A program made the position numbers and the translations under genes. A stretch of DNA of 21,973 nt from Bacillota bacterium (GTDB lineage: Bacteria; Bacillota; Clostridia; Lachnospirales; Lachnospiraceae), in assembly GCA_023414985.1 (NCBI GenBank), contig JAEZLY010000094.1, positions 1-21,973 of the forward strand, written 5' to 3'. The notes beneath the pieces are model-generated. The model was not told where the DNA came from. It worked only from the letters and a program-made list of their open reading frames with translations, and made no database searches. Below, in pieces: positions 1-7,631 of the stretch. The stretch's first letter is position 1, and every line of letters begins with the position of its first letter.

Positions 1-708
1 TCTAAACAGAGGATATGTTACCGCCGGTCCGTTGGCTTCGAGCCCAGCCTGTGTGTACGCAGCCTCCAGCTCGCCTGTTTTTGCCTGATCCTTCAGACGA
101 AATTCTATTAAGTATTCCTTGGAACCGAATGGTTCCAGCTTTGCATAATCCTGATCACTGACCAGAAAACGTTTGGATGAGGCAAAGGTTGAATTCATTT
201 GGGAATCGCGAAGATAGCCGGCAATGACGAAGGGAATACCACAGATTGTCATCTCCTCTCCTACCGCTCCGTTCTTTCGATAGCTGATTGGCAAGTAGAT
301 TTCCCCTTCTTCTGCATGGATGATATTTCCGTCTAAGTCGAGGAGATAATCGAATTTTTTACTCTGAATCGAAACCCCGTTATCCTGGACGTTGTCGGCA
401 AGGGTTTTACCTGAGAAGGAAATCTGCTCGTTGTCAATATTCAGGAAATCAAGCACCTGCCACTGATCAACAAGCTCATTACCATCGGCAAATTTCTTTA
501 ACCTTGAACTATTTAGCTCACCGGAATGCATCTGCATGAAATGAGGTGATTTTGCCCCGGTCATCAAGGAATCGATGGCCCCTAACAGATTGACAGTGGT
601 CATGGCAGCGGAAGAAACCAGTGCAGCAGCTGCCGCGACAAATAATAATAATGCAATAGTAATCAGCTTACTCCGCTTGATATCCTTCACGATAATCTTC
701 GTAATCAT
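1..708 (-). CDS. ABC transporter permease, FtsX/MacB type (N-terminal 236 residues, runs off left edge)
   Basis: Reading the minus strand from 708 gives an unbroken 236-residue frame that leaves the window at base 1. It starts MITKIIVKDIKRSK, followed by one hydrophobic segment (about residues 15-35) and then a soluble stretch of about 200 residues. This is the layout of FtsX-like permeases: a cytoplasmic basic start, TM1, then a large extracytoplasmic domain; TM2-TM4 would lie outside the window. I chose the ATG at 708 because GGAG sits 7 nt ahead of it; an ATG at 714 is in frame but has its SD touching it. The gene begins inside the last codons of the MFS gene (41-base overlap, different frame), so the two are probably translationally coupled. 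Family confidence is good; substrate (lipid, peptide or drug) unknown. Its ATPase partner is not in the window. Confidence 0.82.
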   Translation of the reverse strand, partial: MITKIIVKDIKRSKLITIALLLFVAAAAALVSSAAMTTVNLLGAIDSLMTGAKSPHFMQMHSGELNSSRLKKFADGNELVDQWQVLDFLNIDNEQISFSGKTLADNVQDNGVSIQSKKFDYLLDLDGNIIHAEEGEIYLPISYRKNGAVGEEMTICGIPFVIAGYLRDSQMNSTFASSKRFLVSDQDYAKLEPFGSKEYLIEFRLKDQAKTGELEAAYTQAGLEANGPAVTYPLFR

Positions 709-1984
709 TCCCATTCTCCAATTCTCTGATTGATTTGATCTGATACAGTATTACGGCAGTTATGGATACTAAAATTCCTGCCAGAATAATCAGGAAACCG
801 ATCCCTCTCCCGCTTCCGGTACCTATGAGTCTTCCGATGGTTCCTTCCAGCCTTCCGCCCTTTAATAGCATCGGAATGAAGATATTATCTGCAAGTACTC
901 CTGATACGGAATAAGCCAAGACATATCCCAGTTGAGAGATCATTCCGATCATGGCCCAGGCTCTTCCCTGCAGTGAATTTTCGATATTCTTTCTCAACAG
1001 GACATCAATACAGGTATTGGCAAAGGGAAGGGTCGCAAAGAATAAAAAGCCTTCGATGCAGATTAGTACAATATCTTCCCGGAAGCCAAAGCCTATCATA
1101 AAAATACCTGTCAGGAACAGGGTGCCCGATAATATTCCGGGATACCCTCTTTTTATCGGAAGCATCCCAATCACCACACTGGAGACCAGCATTCCGACAG
1201 CCGATATCGTCTCTGCTGTTCCGAGTGTTGATACATTGGAAAATGCCAATACCATCGGGGTGGATAATAGTTGAATGAAGCCAACGAAGAAGGTTAGGAT
1301 GGAAGTAAGGATAACCAACAGAAGTACTCCTCTTTTTTGCACCACTGCCTGCCACCCTTCCGAGAAATCCCTGCGGAAGGAGTTGGAGTGTTCCAGCTTT
1401 ACGGAAGGCAATCCCTTTCTCACAATCACGGTTGCTGTTACTGTTACAAAGAAGGTACATATATCGATGATCAGAAGAAGCTTAATATCAGATACCGAAA
1501 GCAAAAGACCGGCTATGATCGGGGAAATCAGATATTTTGCTGATCCTGCTGCCTGAACCAGGCCGCTTGCCCTGGAATACTGATCCTCAGTCAGCAAATC
1601 CGTTACAGTTGCTTTATAAGCCGGATCCAGTAAGGAGGAAAATACGGAACTGATGACGACTCCGATACAGATTTGCCAGATTCTTATCTCTCCTCCCAGC
1701 ATACAGAACAGTATAAAGAAAAGTCCCAGCGCAGACAGGCTGTCTCCCAGGATCATCATCAGCCTTCTGTCATACCGATCTGCCAGTACCCCTGCAAAAG
1801 GTCCAAGCAGGATTGACGGCAGAAAGGCCAACAATGTGATCAAAGCCGTTGCAGACGCCTTCCCTGTCAACTGATATACATAAACACCGAGACCAAAGGA
1901 AGTCAGACCGCTTCCGATCGCCGAGATCAGTTCCCCTGACCATAAAAATAGAAATTTATGAAATGATTTATTTGATTGTTTCAT
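668..1984 (-). CDS. MFS transporter, drug-efflux type
   Basis: 438 residues with about 12 hydrophobic segments, the usual length for the major facilitator superfamily. The loop between TM2 and TM3 has the MFS signature form GVLADRYDRR (about residues 61-74), and the N-terminus (WSGELISAIGSGLTSFGLGVYV) resembles the macrolide/enterobactin-exporter branch. AAGGAG lies about 8 nt before the ATG at 1984. It sits 31 bp behind the tetR stop and overlaps the start of the FtsX-type permease, so the three form one operon under the TetR promoter. Control by an adjacent TetR repressor fits an exporter induced by its substrate. The substrate cannot be read from the sequence; proton-driven efflux is inferred from the family. 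Confidence 0.88.
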   Translation of the reverse strand: MKQSNKSFHKFLFLWSGELISAIGSGLTSFGLGVYVYQLTGKASATALITLLAFLPSILLGPFAGVLADRYDRRLMMILGDSLSALGLFFILFCMLGGEIRIWQICIGVVISSVFSSLLDPAYKATVTDLLTEDQYSRASGLVQAAGSAKYLISPIIAGLLLSVSDIKLLLIIDICTFFVTVTATVIVRKGLPSVKLEHSNSFRRDFSEGWQAVVQKRGVLLLVILTSILTFFVGFIQLLSTPMVLAFSNVSTLGTAETISAVGMLVSSVVIGMLPIKRGYPGILSGTLFLTGIFMIGFGFREDIVLICIEGFLFFATLPFANTCIDVLLRKNIENSLQGRAWAMIGMISQLGYVLAYSVSGVLADNIFIPMLLKGGRLEGTIGRLIGTGSGRGIGFLIILAGILVSITAVILYQIKSIRELENGNDYEDYREGYQAE

Positions 1985-2015
1985 ATGATTACTCCTTTAC
2001 CCTATTACCCTTTTA

Positions 2016-2642
2016 CTATTTACAGAACAATTTTGTCACATAGGAAAAGCTCCCCCGCTCCGCCCCGAACATGCACTCCATATTATAGATGAAAGCCAGT
2101 ATCCTCGTTCCCTGTTCTTCTGCTGACAGGGAAAACAGTGCATCATCAAAGATTACCTGCGTATAGGTGATCAACATCTCAGCGCTTTCATAGGGATAAG
2201 GGGTATGGAAGATCCCCACCTCAATTCCCTCCTTCACAATCTCTGCAAGGATGGGTGTAACACCTTGAATCATAGTAGCCAACATTTTCTGATGCATCAG
2301 CGCATTCTGCGGTTTATGCAGTTCTTCTATGATTTCATTGCCAACCGGTGCATCCAGCTTTAGTGACATAATTGCTTGAAAAATCTTTTCGTGAACCGTC
2401 AGCTCCTTGTTCTCCACAACCTGACGGGCCGCAGATAACAGCCGACTGTTATACCGGTCAATGATACCATCCATAACCTCTTCCTTGGATTTGAAGTGAT
2501 AATAGAAGGTGCCCTTGGCAATCCCTATTTTATCAATCAGCTGCTGTACACTGGTGCTGTCATAGCCTTGTACTGCAAACATTTCTTCTGCTGCATCCAG
2601 TATTTCGTTTCTGCGGTCTTGTGCTGATTTTGTAGTTCTCAT
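2016..2642 (-). CDS. TetR/AcrR family transcriptional repressor
   Basis: 208 residues. The N-terminal TetR helix-turn-helix is clear (about residues 10-57): RRNEILDAAEEMFAVQGY, then TSVQQLIDKIGIAKGTFYYHFKSKEEV. The C-terminal half is a variable ligand-binding and dimerisation domain. The ATG at 2642 is preceded by AAGGAGG about 7 nt upstream. It is the first gene of an operon continuing into an MFS exporter and an FtsX-type permease. A near-perfect palindrome lies between the predicted transcription start and the SD, so autorepression of the whole operon, released by an efflux substrate, is the natural reading. The ligand is unknown. Confidence 0.93.
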   Translation of the reverse strand: MRTTKSAQDRRNEILDAAEEMFAVQGYDSTSVQQLIDKIGIAKGTFYYHFKSKEEVMDGIIDRYNSRLLSAARQVVENKELTVHEKIFQAIMSLKLDAPVGNEIIEELHKPQNALMHQKMLATMIQGVTPILAEIVKEGIEVGIFHTPYPYESAEMLITYTQVIFDDALFSLSAEEQGTRILAFIYNMECMFGAERGSFSYVTKLFCK

Positions 2643-2658
2643 CTGTTACCTCCTTATC

Positions 2659-2673
2659 GACCGACCGTCGGTC
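2659..2673. promoter_or_regulatory. Palindromic TetR-type operator
   Basis: GACCGAC-N-GTCGGTC, a perfect 7-1-7 inverted repeat. It sits just downstream of the predicted transcription start (about 2677) and directly before the AAGGAGG of tetR. Size and position match operators of autoregulated TetR/AcrR proteins; binding itself is inferred. Confidence 0.75.
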
Positions 2674-2683
2674 TATAATGATG

Positions 2684-2712
2684 ATAATAATACAGTTCCT
2701 TCCTCATGTCAA
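2684..2712 (-). promoter_or_regulatory. Sigma-A promoter of tetR-MFS-permease operon
   Basis: On the minus strand TTGACA (2712-2707), a 17-nt spacer, then TATTAT (2689-2684). Consensus -35, near-consensus -10, ideal spacing. Confidence 0.8.
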
Positions 2713-2780
2713 GTGTTTAATAAAAAAAGTGCCCGCCCATGCGGAGCATATTAATCTTTTAGGATAATTTTCTAATAATA

Positions 2781-2828
2781 TAAAAAAATACAGGCAGATT
2801 TCAAGTTTCCCCGTCAATCCACCTGTAT
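2781..2828 (-). terminator. Rho-independent terminator of the aldo/keto reductase unit
   Basis: On the minus strand a 13-bp stem (arms 2816-2828 and 2788-2800, closed only by canonical and two G-U pairs) encloses a 15-nt loop and is followed by a run of seven T (2788-2782). Because the two G-U positions become mismatches on the other strand, it is oriented for minus-strand transcripts. It lies 38 bp after the stop of the reductase. Confidence 0.85.
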
Positions 2829-2865
2829 ATCTTACCTAACATTAAATCAGTACCTTTTGTATGTA

Positions 2866-4014
2866 TTAAATCCCAAAGATGTCAGCAGCATTTTTCATGT
2901 TTTCCATGACAGCAACACTAAATGGACAGCGCGCTTCGCAGCTTCCGCAAGTAATACAGTCTGAACCATGAGCAGAAAGTGCCTTATAGTGCTGAACAAT
3001 GCTAGGCGGTACCGCATTTGGTGTAAGTCTGGCAATATCAAGATATTTCGTAACAGTAGCAATATCAATATTACTAGGGCAAGGTTGGCAATGATTGCAA
3101 TACATGCATTTTCCACCATAGCTATGCTCATATGTACTGATAATCTTACTGTAATCTCTCTCTTCATCCGACACGGTGATATATCTGACTGCTGCTTCAA
3201 TTTCAGCTCGGCTTTTACAACCTAGCAAAACGCTGGAAACTGCCGGACGTGAAAGTGCGTAATGAATACATTGCTCCGGCGTAAGTGCATCAGAAAAAGG
3301 AGAATGCTCCTTCGAGAGCAGCTTACCCGCCCCGAAGGTTTTCATAACAGTAATTCCTGTGCCACGGCTCTCGCAAAGACTGTATAGTTCCTTTCTTAAA
3401 GGGTCCAAAGAAACCAACGTTTTCTTATCAAAATTACTATCCAGTGCATCAAAGACACTTTTATTCCCCGGCACAAGGTCAAAAGCAGGGTTAATGCTGA
3501 ATAACAATACTTCTACAAGCCCGGTCTCAATAGCCTTCTTTGCCATAATCGGATTATGAGAACTTGCACCAATAGCACGAATGACTCCACTCCTTTTCAA
3601 ATCCCTCACGTAGTCAATGATTCCTGTATGGAATACCCCATTGTAATCCTCCGCAGAGTCAATAAAAAACAGCATTCCTACATCAATATAGTCCGTTTTA
3701 AGATCTTTCAACAGGTTATCAAAATAACGCTTACATGTATCAAGGTCACGGCTAATATCGTATTGTTGATTCAGGTCCACAGAACAAATATGACCCTGTA
3801 TGATAACTTCCTTTCTACGGTTTCCCAGTGCTTTTCCTATGTTCCTTCTGATTTCATGTCCGGGCATAAAGACATCCATAATATTAATCCCGTGTTCCAA
3901 TACAGCTTCAATTGTTTCTTCTACCTGTGCATATGGCTTTCCGTCAAGGTGCTCTCCTCCGAAGCCAACAATGCTCACATCCAGACCTGTGTTCCCAAGC
4001 TTACGGTATTCCAT
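2866..4014 (-). CDS. Aldo/keto reductase-ferredoxin fusion protein with degenerate AKR active site
   Basis: 382 residues from the ATG at 4014, which has AGGAG 7 nt upstream; an in-frame ATG at 4020 has its SD only 1 nt away. Residues 1 to about 280 are an aldo/keto-reductase TIM barrel (YRKLGNTGLDVSIVGFGGE at the start, IRAIGASSHNP mid-domain). The C-terminus carries two ferredoxin motifs, CxxCxxCxxCP (CMYCNHCQPCP) and CxxCxxCxxxCP (CITCGSCEARCP), enough for [4Fe-4S] clusters. The usual catalytic tetrad is mostly missing: Asp is kept in MDVFMPG, but the Tyr position is Gly, the Lys region reads IQGHI and the His position reads LFF. Clostridia have a family of such ferredoxin-tailed AKR proteins, so this is probably conserved divergence rather than decay. 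A flavin-free redox or electron-transfer role is possible; substrate unknown. Confidence 0.85.
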   Translation of the reverse strand: MEYRKLGNTGLDVSIVGFGGEHLDGKPYAQVEETIEAVLEHGINIMDVFMPGHEIRRNIGKALGNRRKEVIIQGHICSVDLNQQYDISRDLDTCKRYFDNLLKDLKTDYIDVGMLFFIDSAEDYNGVFHTGIIDYVRDLKRSGVIRAIGASSHNPIMAKKAIETGLVEVLLFSINPAFDLVPGNKSVFDALDSNFDKKTLVSLDPLRKELYSLCESRGTGITVMKTFGAGKLLSKEHSPFSDALTPEQCIHYALSRPAVSSVLLGCKSRAEIEAAVRYITVSDEERDYSKIISTYEHSYGGKCMYCNHCQPCPSNIDIATVTKYLDIARLTPNAVPPSIVQHYKALSAHGSDCITCGSCEARCPFSVAVMENMKNAADIFGI

Positions 4015-4111
4015 CTTCATTCTCCTAACATATTAAATTTTAAGATTTACAGTAACTATATTATATATAAACAACTTCCTGTCATCATTACTTTTCGATC
4101 ATTCCAACTAA

Positions 4112-4486
4112 TTATGCCCAACGTTCCGGCAGTAATTCCTCCAACGTTACAGTACGGTTTTTCAGCAGAACTTCACAGCCTAGGTTATCATAATTGATCT
4201 GATACAGGAATTCCCTGCATCTTCCACAGGGTGGAACAATTCCGCTTTCCCGACTGACCGCAACCAATTTCAACACTCTGCTCTCTCCAGCCGTAATCAT
4301 AGCGGCAATTGCTGCATGCTCGGCGCAAAAGCCCATGGAGCATGGCGTATCGATACATACTCCTTGATAAACATTCCCCTTGTCCGTCAGTATTGCAGCC
4401 GCTACTGACCCTGCATAGGAACTCTCGGATAACTGTCTCGGATTCAGTGTTGCTTCCGCAATCTTTACCAACTCTTTAAAATCCAT
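4112..4486 (-). CDS. Cytidine deaminase-like zinc hydrolase
   Basis: 124 residues from the ATG at 4486, preceded by GGGAGGG about 6 nt upstream; a longer frame to 4534 has no SD. The zinc-deaminase motifs are complete: FCAEHAAI (Cys54 ligand, Glu56 catalytic proton shuttle) and PPCGRCREF (Cys87 and Cys90 ligands), giving the three-cysteine site of small tetrameric cytidine deaminases. Length fits that class. It would hydrolyse cytidine or deoxycytidine to uridine in pyrimidine salvage; related short deaminases act on other aminopyrimidine nucleosides such as blasticidin S, so the substrate is not certain. It follows a PHP phosphatase by 68 bp on the same strand and probably shares its transcript. 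Confidence 0.85.
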   Translation of the reverse strand: MDFKELVKIAEATLNPRQLSESSYAGSVAAAILTDKGNVYQGVCIDTPCSMGFCAEHAAIAAMITAGESRVLKLVAVSRESGIVPPCGRCREFLYQINYDNLGCEVLLKNRTVTLEELLPERWA

Positions 4487-4554
4487 ACTATCCCTCCCAA
4501 CTATCTGATCCTCATGTATATAGCCTGTCTCCAAATACTCTGTGTCCGAATCCC

Positions 4555-5340
4555 TTATAGAGTGTGAAAGACCGGCTTCATACGATCAAAGGTACAGAAA
4601 TAAGAATACCCCAATTCCTGAAGCAGCTTCCTCGTCTCGAGCAATCTATAGCCTACATCTTCCTTCTTATGCGCATCGGAGCCGATGGTGAGGATTTCTC
4701 CGCCAAGCTCCCGATATAATTTCAATATCCTTACGGAAGGGGATACGTCGTTCAGACCATACCGGTACCCTGAGGTGTTTACTTCTATTCCTTTTCCCTT
4801 CTCGATTACGGTTTTCAGTATCTCAATAATAATGTCCTGCACTTTTTCAAAAGGATACTCCCCATTCGGATCATATCTTCTGATTAAGTCCAGATGCCCT
4901 AATACGCTGAAATCCTCATAAAGGTTCATTACCTTGAGAATCTCTTCATAATACCTCTCCTGATACTCCTTCTGGCTCCTTCCGGTCTGAAATTTCTGAT
5001 TCCAAAACTCCAGATTGTCAACCTGATGGCAGGAGAAGAGGATAAAATCGAAAGGATATTTGAGAAAGGTTCTTCGAAATACAGAGACAGTACCTGTCTG
5101 TATCCCGAACTCCATACCACCTTTTATTTTAATGCGGTCTTGAAAGAGCTCCCTGCACCTTTTGATTTCCTTCCAATAAGCTTCACAATCACAATTGATA
5201 TCCGTCTTGACACCATAGTCGATATGTTCCGTATAACAGACCTCCTGAATACCCCTCGCAATTGCCTGTTTGATTGATTCCTCCATCGGGAATTCAGAGT
5301 CGTCACTAAAGCTCGTATGAAGATGATAATCTGCCAGCAT
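4555..5340 (-). CDS. PHP-domain phosphatase, histidinol-phosphatase (HisJ/HisK) family
   Basis: 261 residues, the usual size. All PHP metal ligands are visible: DYHLHTSFSDD (H6, H8, D13), CYTEHIDY, GGMEFGIQ (Glu), FSCHQVDN (His), VLGHLDLI (His) and TIGSDAHKKEDVG (Asp, His). This family hydrolyses L-histidinol phosphate in histidine synthesis using a trinuclear metal site. No other his gene is nearby, and it sits 12 bp behind an MFS permease and ahead of a deaminase, so a different phosphoester substrate in a salvage or uptake pathway is equally possible. GGGAGG is about 6 nt ahead of the ATG. Confidence 0.85.
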   Translation of the reverse strand: MLADYHLHTSFSDDSEFPMEESIKQAIARGIQEVCYTEHIDYGVKTDINCDCEAYWKEIKRCRELFQDRIKIKGGMEFGIQTGTVSVFRRTFLKYPFDFILFSCHQVDNLEFWNQKFQTGRSQKEYQERYYEEILKVMNLYEDFSVLGHLDLIRRYDPNGEYPFEKVQDIIIEILKTVIEKGKGIEVNTSGYRYGLNDVSPSVRILKLYRELGGEILTIGSDAHKKEDVGYRLLETRKLLQELGYSYFCTFDRMKPVFHTL

Positions 5341-5352
5341 AAAGCCACCTCC

Positions 5353-6552
5353 CTATTTTCCTTCCGGTACTGTAGCCGAGCTTAATCCTTCTCCGACAGT
5401 ATGGGTGTGATTCAGTTTTTCCAACATGATAATCATCACGATTACAAAAAAGATCAGATAGAACGGATATAATTTGATATTGATCAGTCCTACCAGCAGA
5501 CCGAATAACGGAGGCATAAAGGTCGACCCTGTATATGCACAGGCCATTTGCATTCCGATCATCGCCTGGGACAGATCTTTTCCGAATTTGACCGGCGTCT
5601 GATGAATGACACAGGGGTAGATCGGCGCACAACCTATTCCGATTACAATAAAGCCGATGCACATAATCAGATTGCCAAAGGGCAGAAGCAGCATCAGTAT
5701 ACCAAGTACTGCAAACCCCTGACCCAATCGGATCATTGCCTTATCATTCAGCTTAAAGGTAATGAAACCACAGATGAATCTTCCCACAGTAATACCAAGA
5801 TAATAGAAAGAAGCCCATTTTGCTGCGGTCTCCACAGACATACCTCGGTTCAGCACCATGTAGCTTGCCGCCCATAATCCTGTCGTAGATTCCAGTGCAC
5901 AGTAACAGAAGAAGGCTGTCAGAGTCGACATCGCGCCGGGCAATCTTACCAACTCCTTCATCGGCAGACTCCGATGCTTTTGCTCTTCACCTTCGGGGGC
6001 TGTTGTTGTTTTCCGCCAAAGAGGCAATGAAAAAATCAGAATTGCTGTTAATACGATCTGAATAATGGAAATGGTCCGATAACCGGTATTCCAGGTCTGG
6101 CCTCCGGTCAAAAAATATCCCATGATGTAGGGTCCGAGTGTTGCTCCGACTCCCCAGAAGCAATGAAGCCAACTCATATGCCTGGATTTATAGTGAAGGG
6201 CAACAAAATTATTCAATGCTGCATCCACACTTCCTGCTCCGAGTCCGTAAGGAACTGCCCAGAGACAGATCAGCAGAAAGGAATTGGATATGGAGAAACC
6301 GAACAAAGCAGCCGCTGTCATTCCTACACTGATTGCGGTAACCTTACCGGTACCGAGCTTGTGAATGACCTTATGGCTGAACAAACTGGATATGATCGTT
6401 CCGCCGGCTACAATCATGGAGACGATTCCTGCATAGGCTATCGGGACATTCAATTCTCCGTGCATGACAGGCCAGGCCGAACCCAGGAGCGCATCCGGAA
6501 GTCCGAGACTGATAAATGCAATATAAATGATAACTAATAATATGGAATACAT
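5353..6552 (-). CDS. MFS permease, sugar/fucose-permease-like
   Basis: 399 residues with about 12 hydrophobic segments (start YSILLVIIYIAFISLGLPDA). The GLPDALLGSAWP motif and the acidic, proline-rich TM1 are typical of the FucP/YbjJ-like MFS branch in Firmicutes, usually annotated as sugar or nucleoside-type importers. AGAGG precedes the ATG at 6552 with acceptable spacing. It is the first gene of a minus-strand unit followed 12 bp later by a PHP phosphatase and then the deaminase, and faces a divergent AraC regulator that likely controls it. Substrate not determinable; import coupled to intracellular phosphate removal and deamination is an inference from order only. Confidence 0.85.
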   Translation of the reverse strand: MYSILLVIIYIAFISLGLPDALLGSAWPVMHGELNVPIAYAGIVSMIVAGGTIISSLFSHKVIHKLGTGKVTAISVGMTAAALFGFSISNSFLLICLWAVPYGLGAGSVDAALNNFVALHYKSRHMSWLHCFWGVGATLGPYIMGYFLTGGQTWNTGYRTISIIQIVLTAILIFSLPLWRKTTTAPEGEEQKHRSLPMKELVRLPGAMSTLTAFFCYCALESTTGLWAASYMVLNRGMSVETAAKWASFYYLGITVGRFICGFITFKLNDKAMIRLGQGFAVLGILMLLLPFGNLIMCIGFIVIGIGCAPIYPCVIHQTPVKFGKDLSQAMIGMQMACAYTGSTFMPPLFGLLVGLINIKLYPFYLIFFVIVMIIMLEKLNHTHTVGEGLSSATVPEGK

Positions 6553-6599
6553 AAAGCACCTCTCTCAACAAGTCATAAGTAAATTAAATCATCATGTAT

Positions 6600-6611
6600 T
6601 GTAATATTACA
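6600..6611. promoter_or_regulatory. 12-bp perfect palindrome in divergent promoter region
   Basis: TGTAATATTACA reads the same on both strands and covers the predicted -10 of the MFS promoter. Candidate operator; the bound protein is unknown (AraC proteins usually prefer direct repeats). Confidence 0.4.
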
Positions 6612-6632
6612 GCCAAAAACACTTTACATCAA
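6604..6632 (-). promoter_or_regulatory. Putative promoter of MFS-PHP-deaminase unit
   Basis: Minus strand TTGATG (6632-6627), 17 nt, TAATAT (6609-6604). Its -35 overlaps the -35 of the opposing AraC promoter. Confidence 0.5.
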
Positions 6633-6652
6633 TAACAAAAAGGTCATATAAT
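6623..6652 (+). promoter_or_regulatory. Promoter of the AraC regulator gene
   Basis: TTTACA (6623-6628), 18-nt spacer, perfect TATAAT (6647-6652), about 50 nt ahead of the start codon. Confidence 0.65.
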
Positions 6653-6701
6653 ATAACAAAACAGACATTTCGTTAATATTAGTGTGAATGGGAGTGATTT
6701 T

Positions 6702-7601
6702 ATGGCAGTACTGCCCTGTGCAATCGTCGTGAATGATAAAAAGCAGGAGCTCAATCCCCATGGAACTCCTTTGTTTCCCTGTGGTTGCTATGATACCTAT
6801 ATCGACAATTCTGACTCCTGGAAGGTTGCCTGGCATTGGCACGAGGAGCTGGAGCTGATTGTCATCCATCAGGGGGAAGCCCGAATTACAGTGGGACACA
6901 GTAATTATGTCCTGAAGGAGGGGGAGGGCATTTTTATCAACTCCAATGTGCTCCATTCCGGAAGGGGAACCAGTGCGAATCAATGTATCCTGCATTCCTT
7001 CGTATTCCATCCCAGCCTGCTTACCGGTTTCACAGATACGGTATTCATGCAGAAATATATCTCTCTGCTCACTGCCTGTACTGAATTGACGAGTTTTGTC
7101 CTGAAGCAGGAAGGAAGCTGGCAAAAACAGGTATTAGATGAGGTCAGGTCAGCTTATGAGATCTTCAAGGCTGAGGAGTACGGCTTTGAATTTGATATTC
7201 GGAATCATCTCACCAATGCCTGTATGCAGATCATGAAGTACAACAGACATCTGCTGTCAGATCAGCTGCCGGAGCACAGACCTGATACAAATAGAATTAA
7301 GATAATGCTGAATTACATTCATCAGCATTACCCTGAAGCTCTCGAATTAAAACATATTGCAGACAGTGTGAATGTCAGTTCCCGGGAATGTCTGCGCTCC
7401 TTTCATGAGCTGCTTGGCATCTCACCGATGCAATATCTGATCAAATACCGAATTTCCTCCTCGGCCCAGCTGCTATCCGATACCGACTTCAATATTACAG
7501 AAATATGTGTCCGGTGCGGTTTTCCCAGTCCGAGCTATTTTACAAAAATGTTTAAGCGCTATACCGGACTGACGCCATCCGAATACCGAAGACAGTTTTA
7601 G
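6702..7601 (+). CDS. AraC family regulator with N-terminal cupin domain
   Basis: 299 residues from the ATG at 6702, which has GGGAG 7 nt upstream; the GTG at 6684 in the same frame lacks an SD. N-terminal half is a cupin-type ligand domain (WHWHEELELIVIHQGEARI, then GEGIFINSNVLHSG). The C-terminal approximately 100 residues hold both AraC helix-turn-helix motifs: LELKHIADSVNVSSRECLRSF and ITEICVRCGFPSPSYFTKMF, ending with the family hallmark TGLTPSEYRRQF. It is divergent from the MFS permease, whose promoter overlaps its own, so it probably activates that unit in response to the transported compound. Confidence 0.92.
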   Translation: MAVLPCAIVVNDKKQELNPHGTPLFPCGCYDTYIDNSDSWKVAWHWHEELELIVIHQGEARITVGHSNYVLKEGEGIFINSNVLHSGRGTSANQCILHSFVFHPSLLTGFTDTVFMQKYISLLTACTELTSFVLKQEGSWQKQVLDEVRSAYEIFKAEEYGFEFDIRNHLTNACMQIMKYNRHLLSDQLPEHRPDTNRIKIMLNYIHQHYPEALELKHIADSVNVSSRECLRSFHELLGISPMQYLIKYRISSSAQLLSDTDFNITEICVRCGFPSPSYFTKMFKRYTGLTPSEYRRQF

Positions 7602-7631
7602 CATCTTTTGAAGTACTTGGGCTGTTCCCGA

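Noticed and set aside
4021..4111. Promoter for the aldo/keto reductase around TATATATAATATAG
   Set aside because: A TATAAT-like -10 exists, but no -35 with suitable spacing was convincing; read-through from the deaminase is equally likely.
3556..4197. A 213-codon open frame on the plus strand
   Set aside because: It lies antisense to the reductase and deaminase genes, both with clear motifs and SDs, and its own protein has no recognisable domain.
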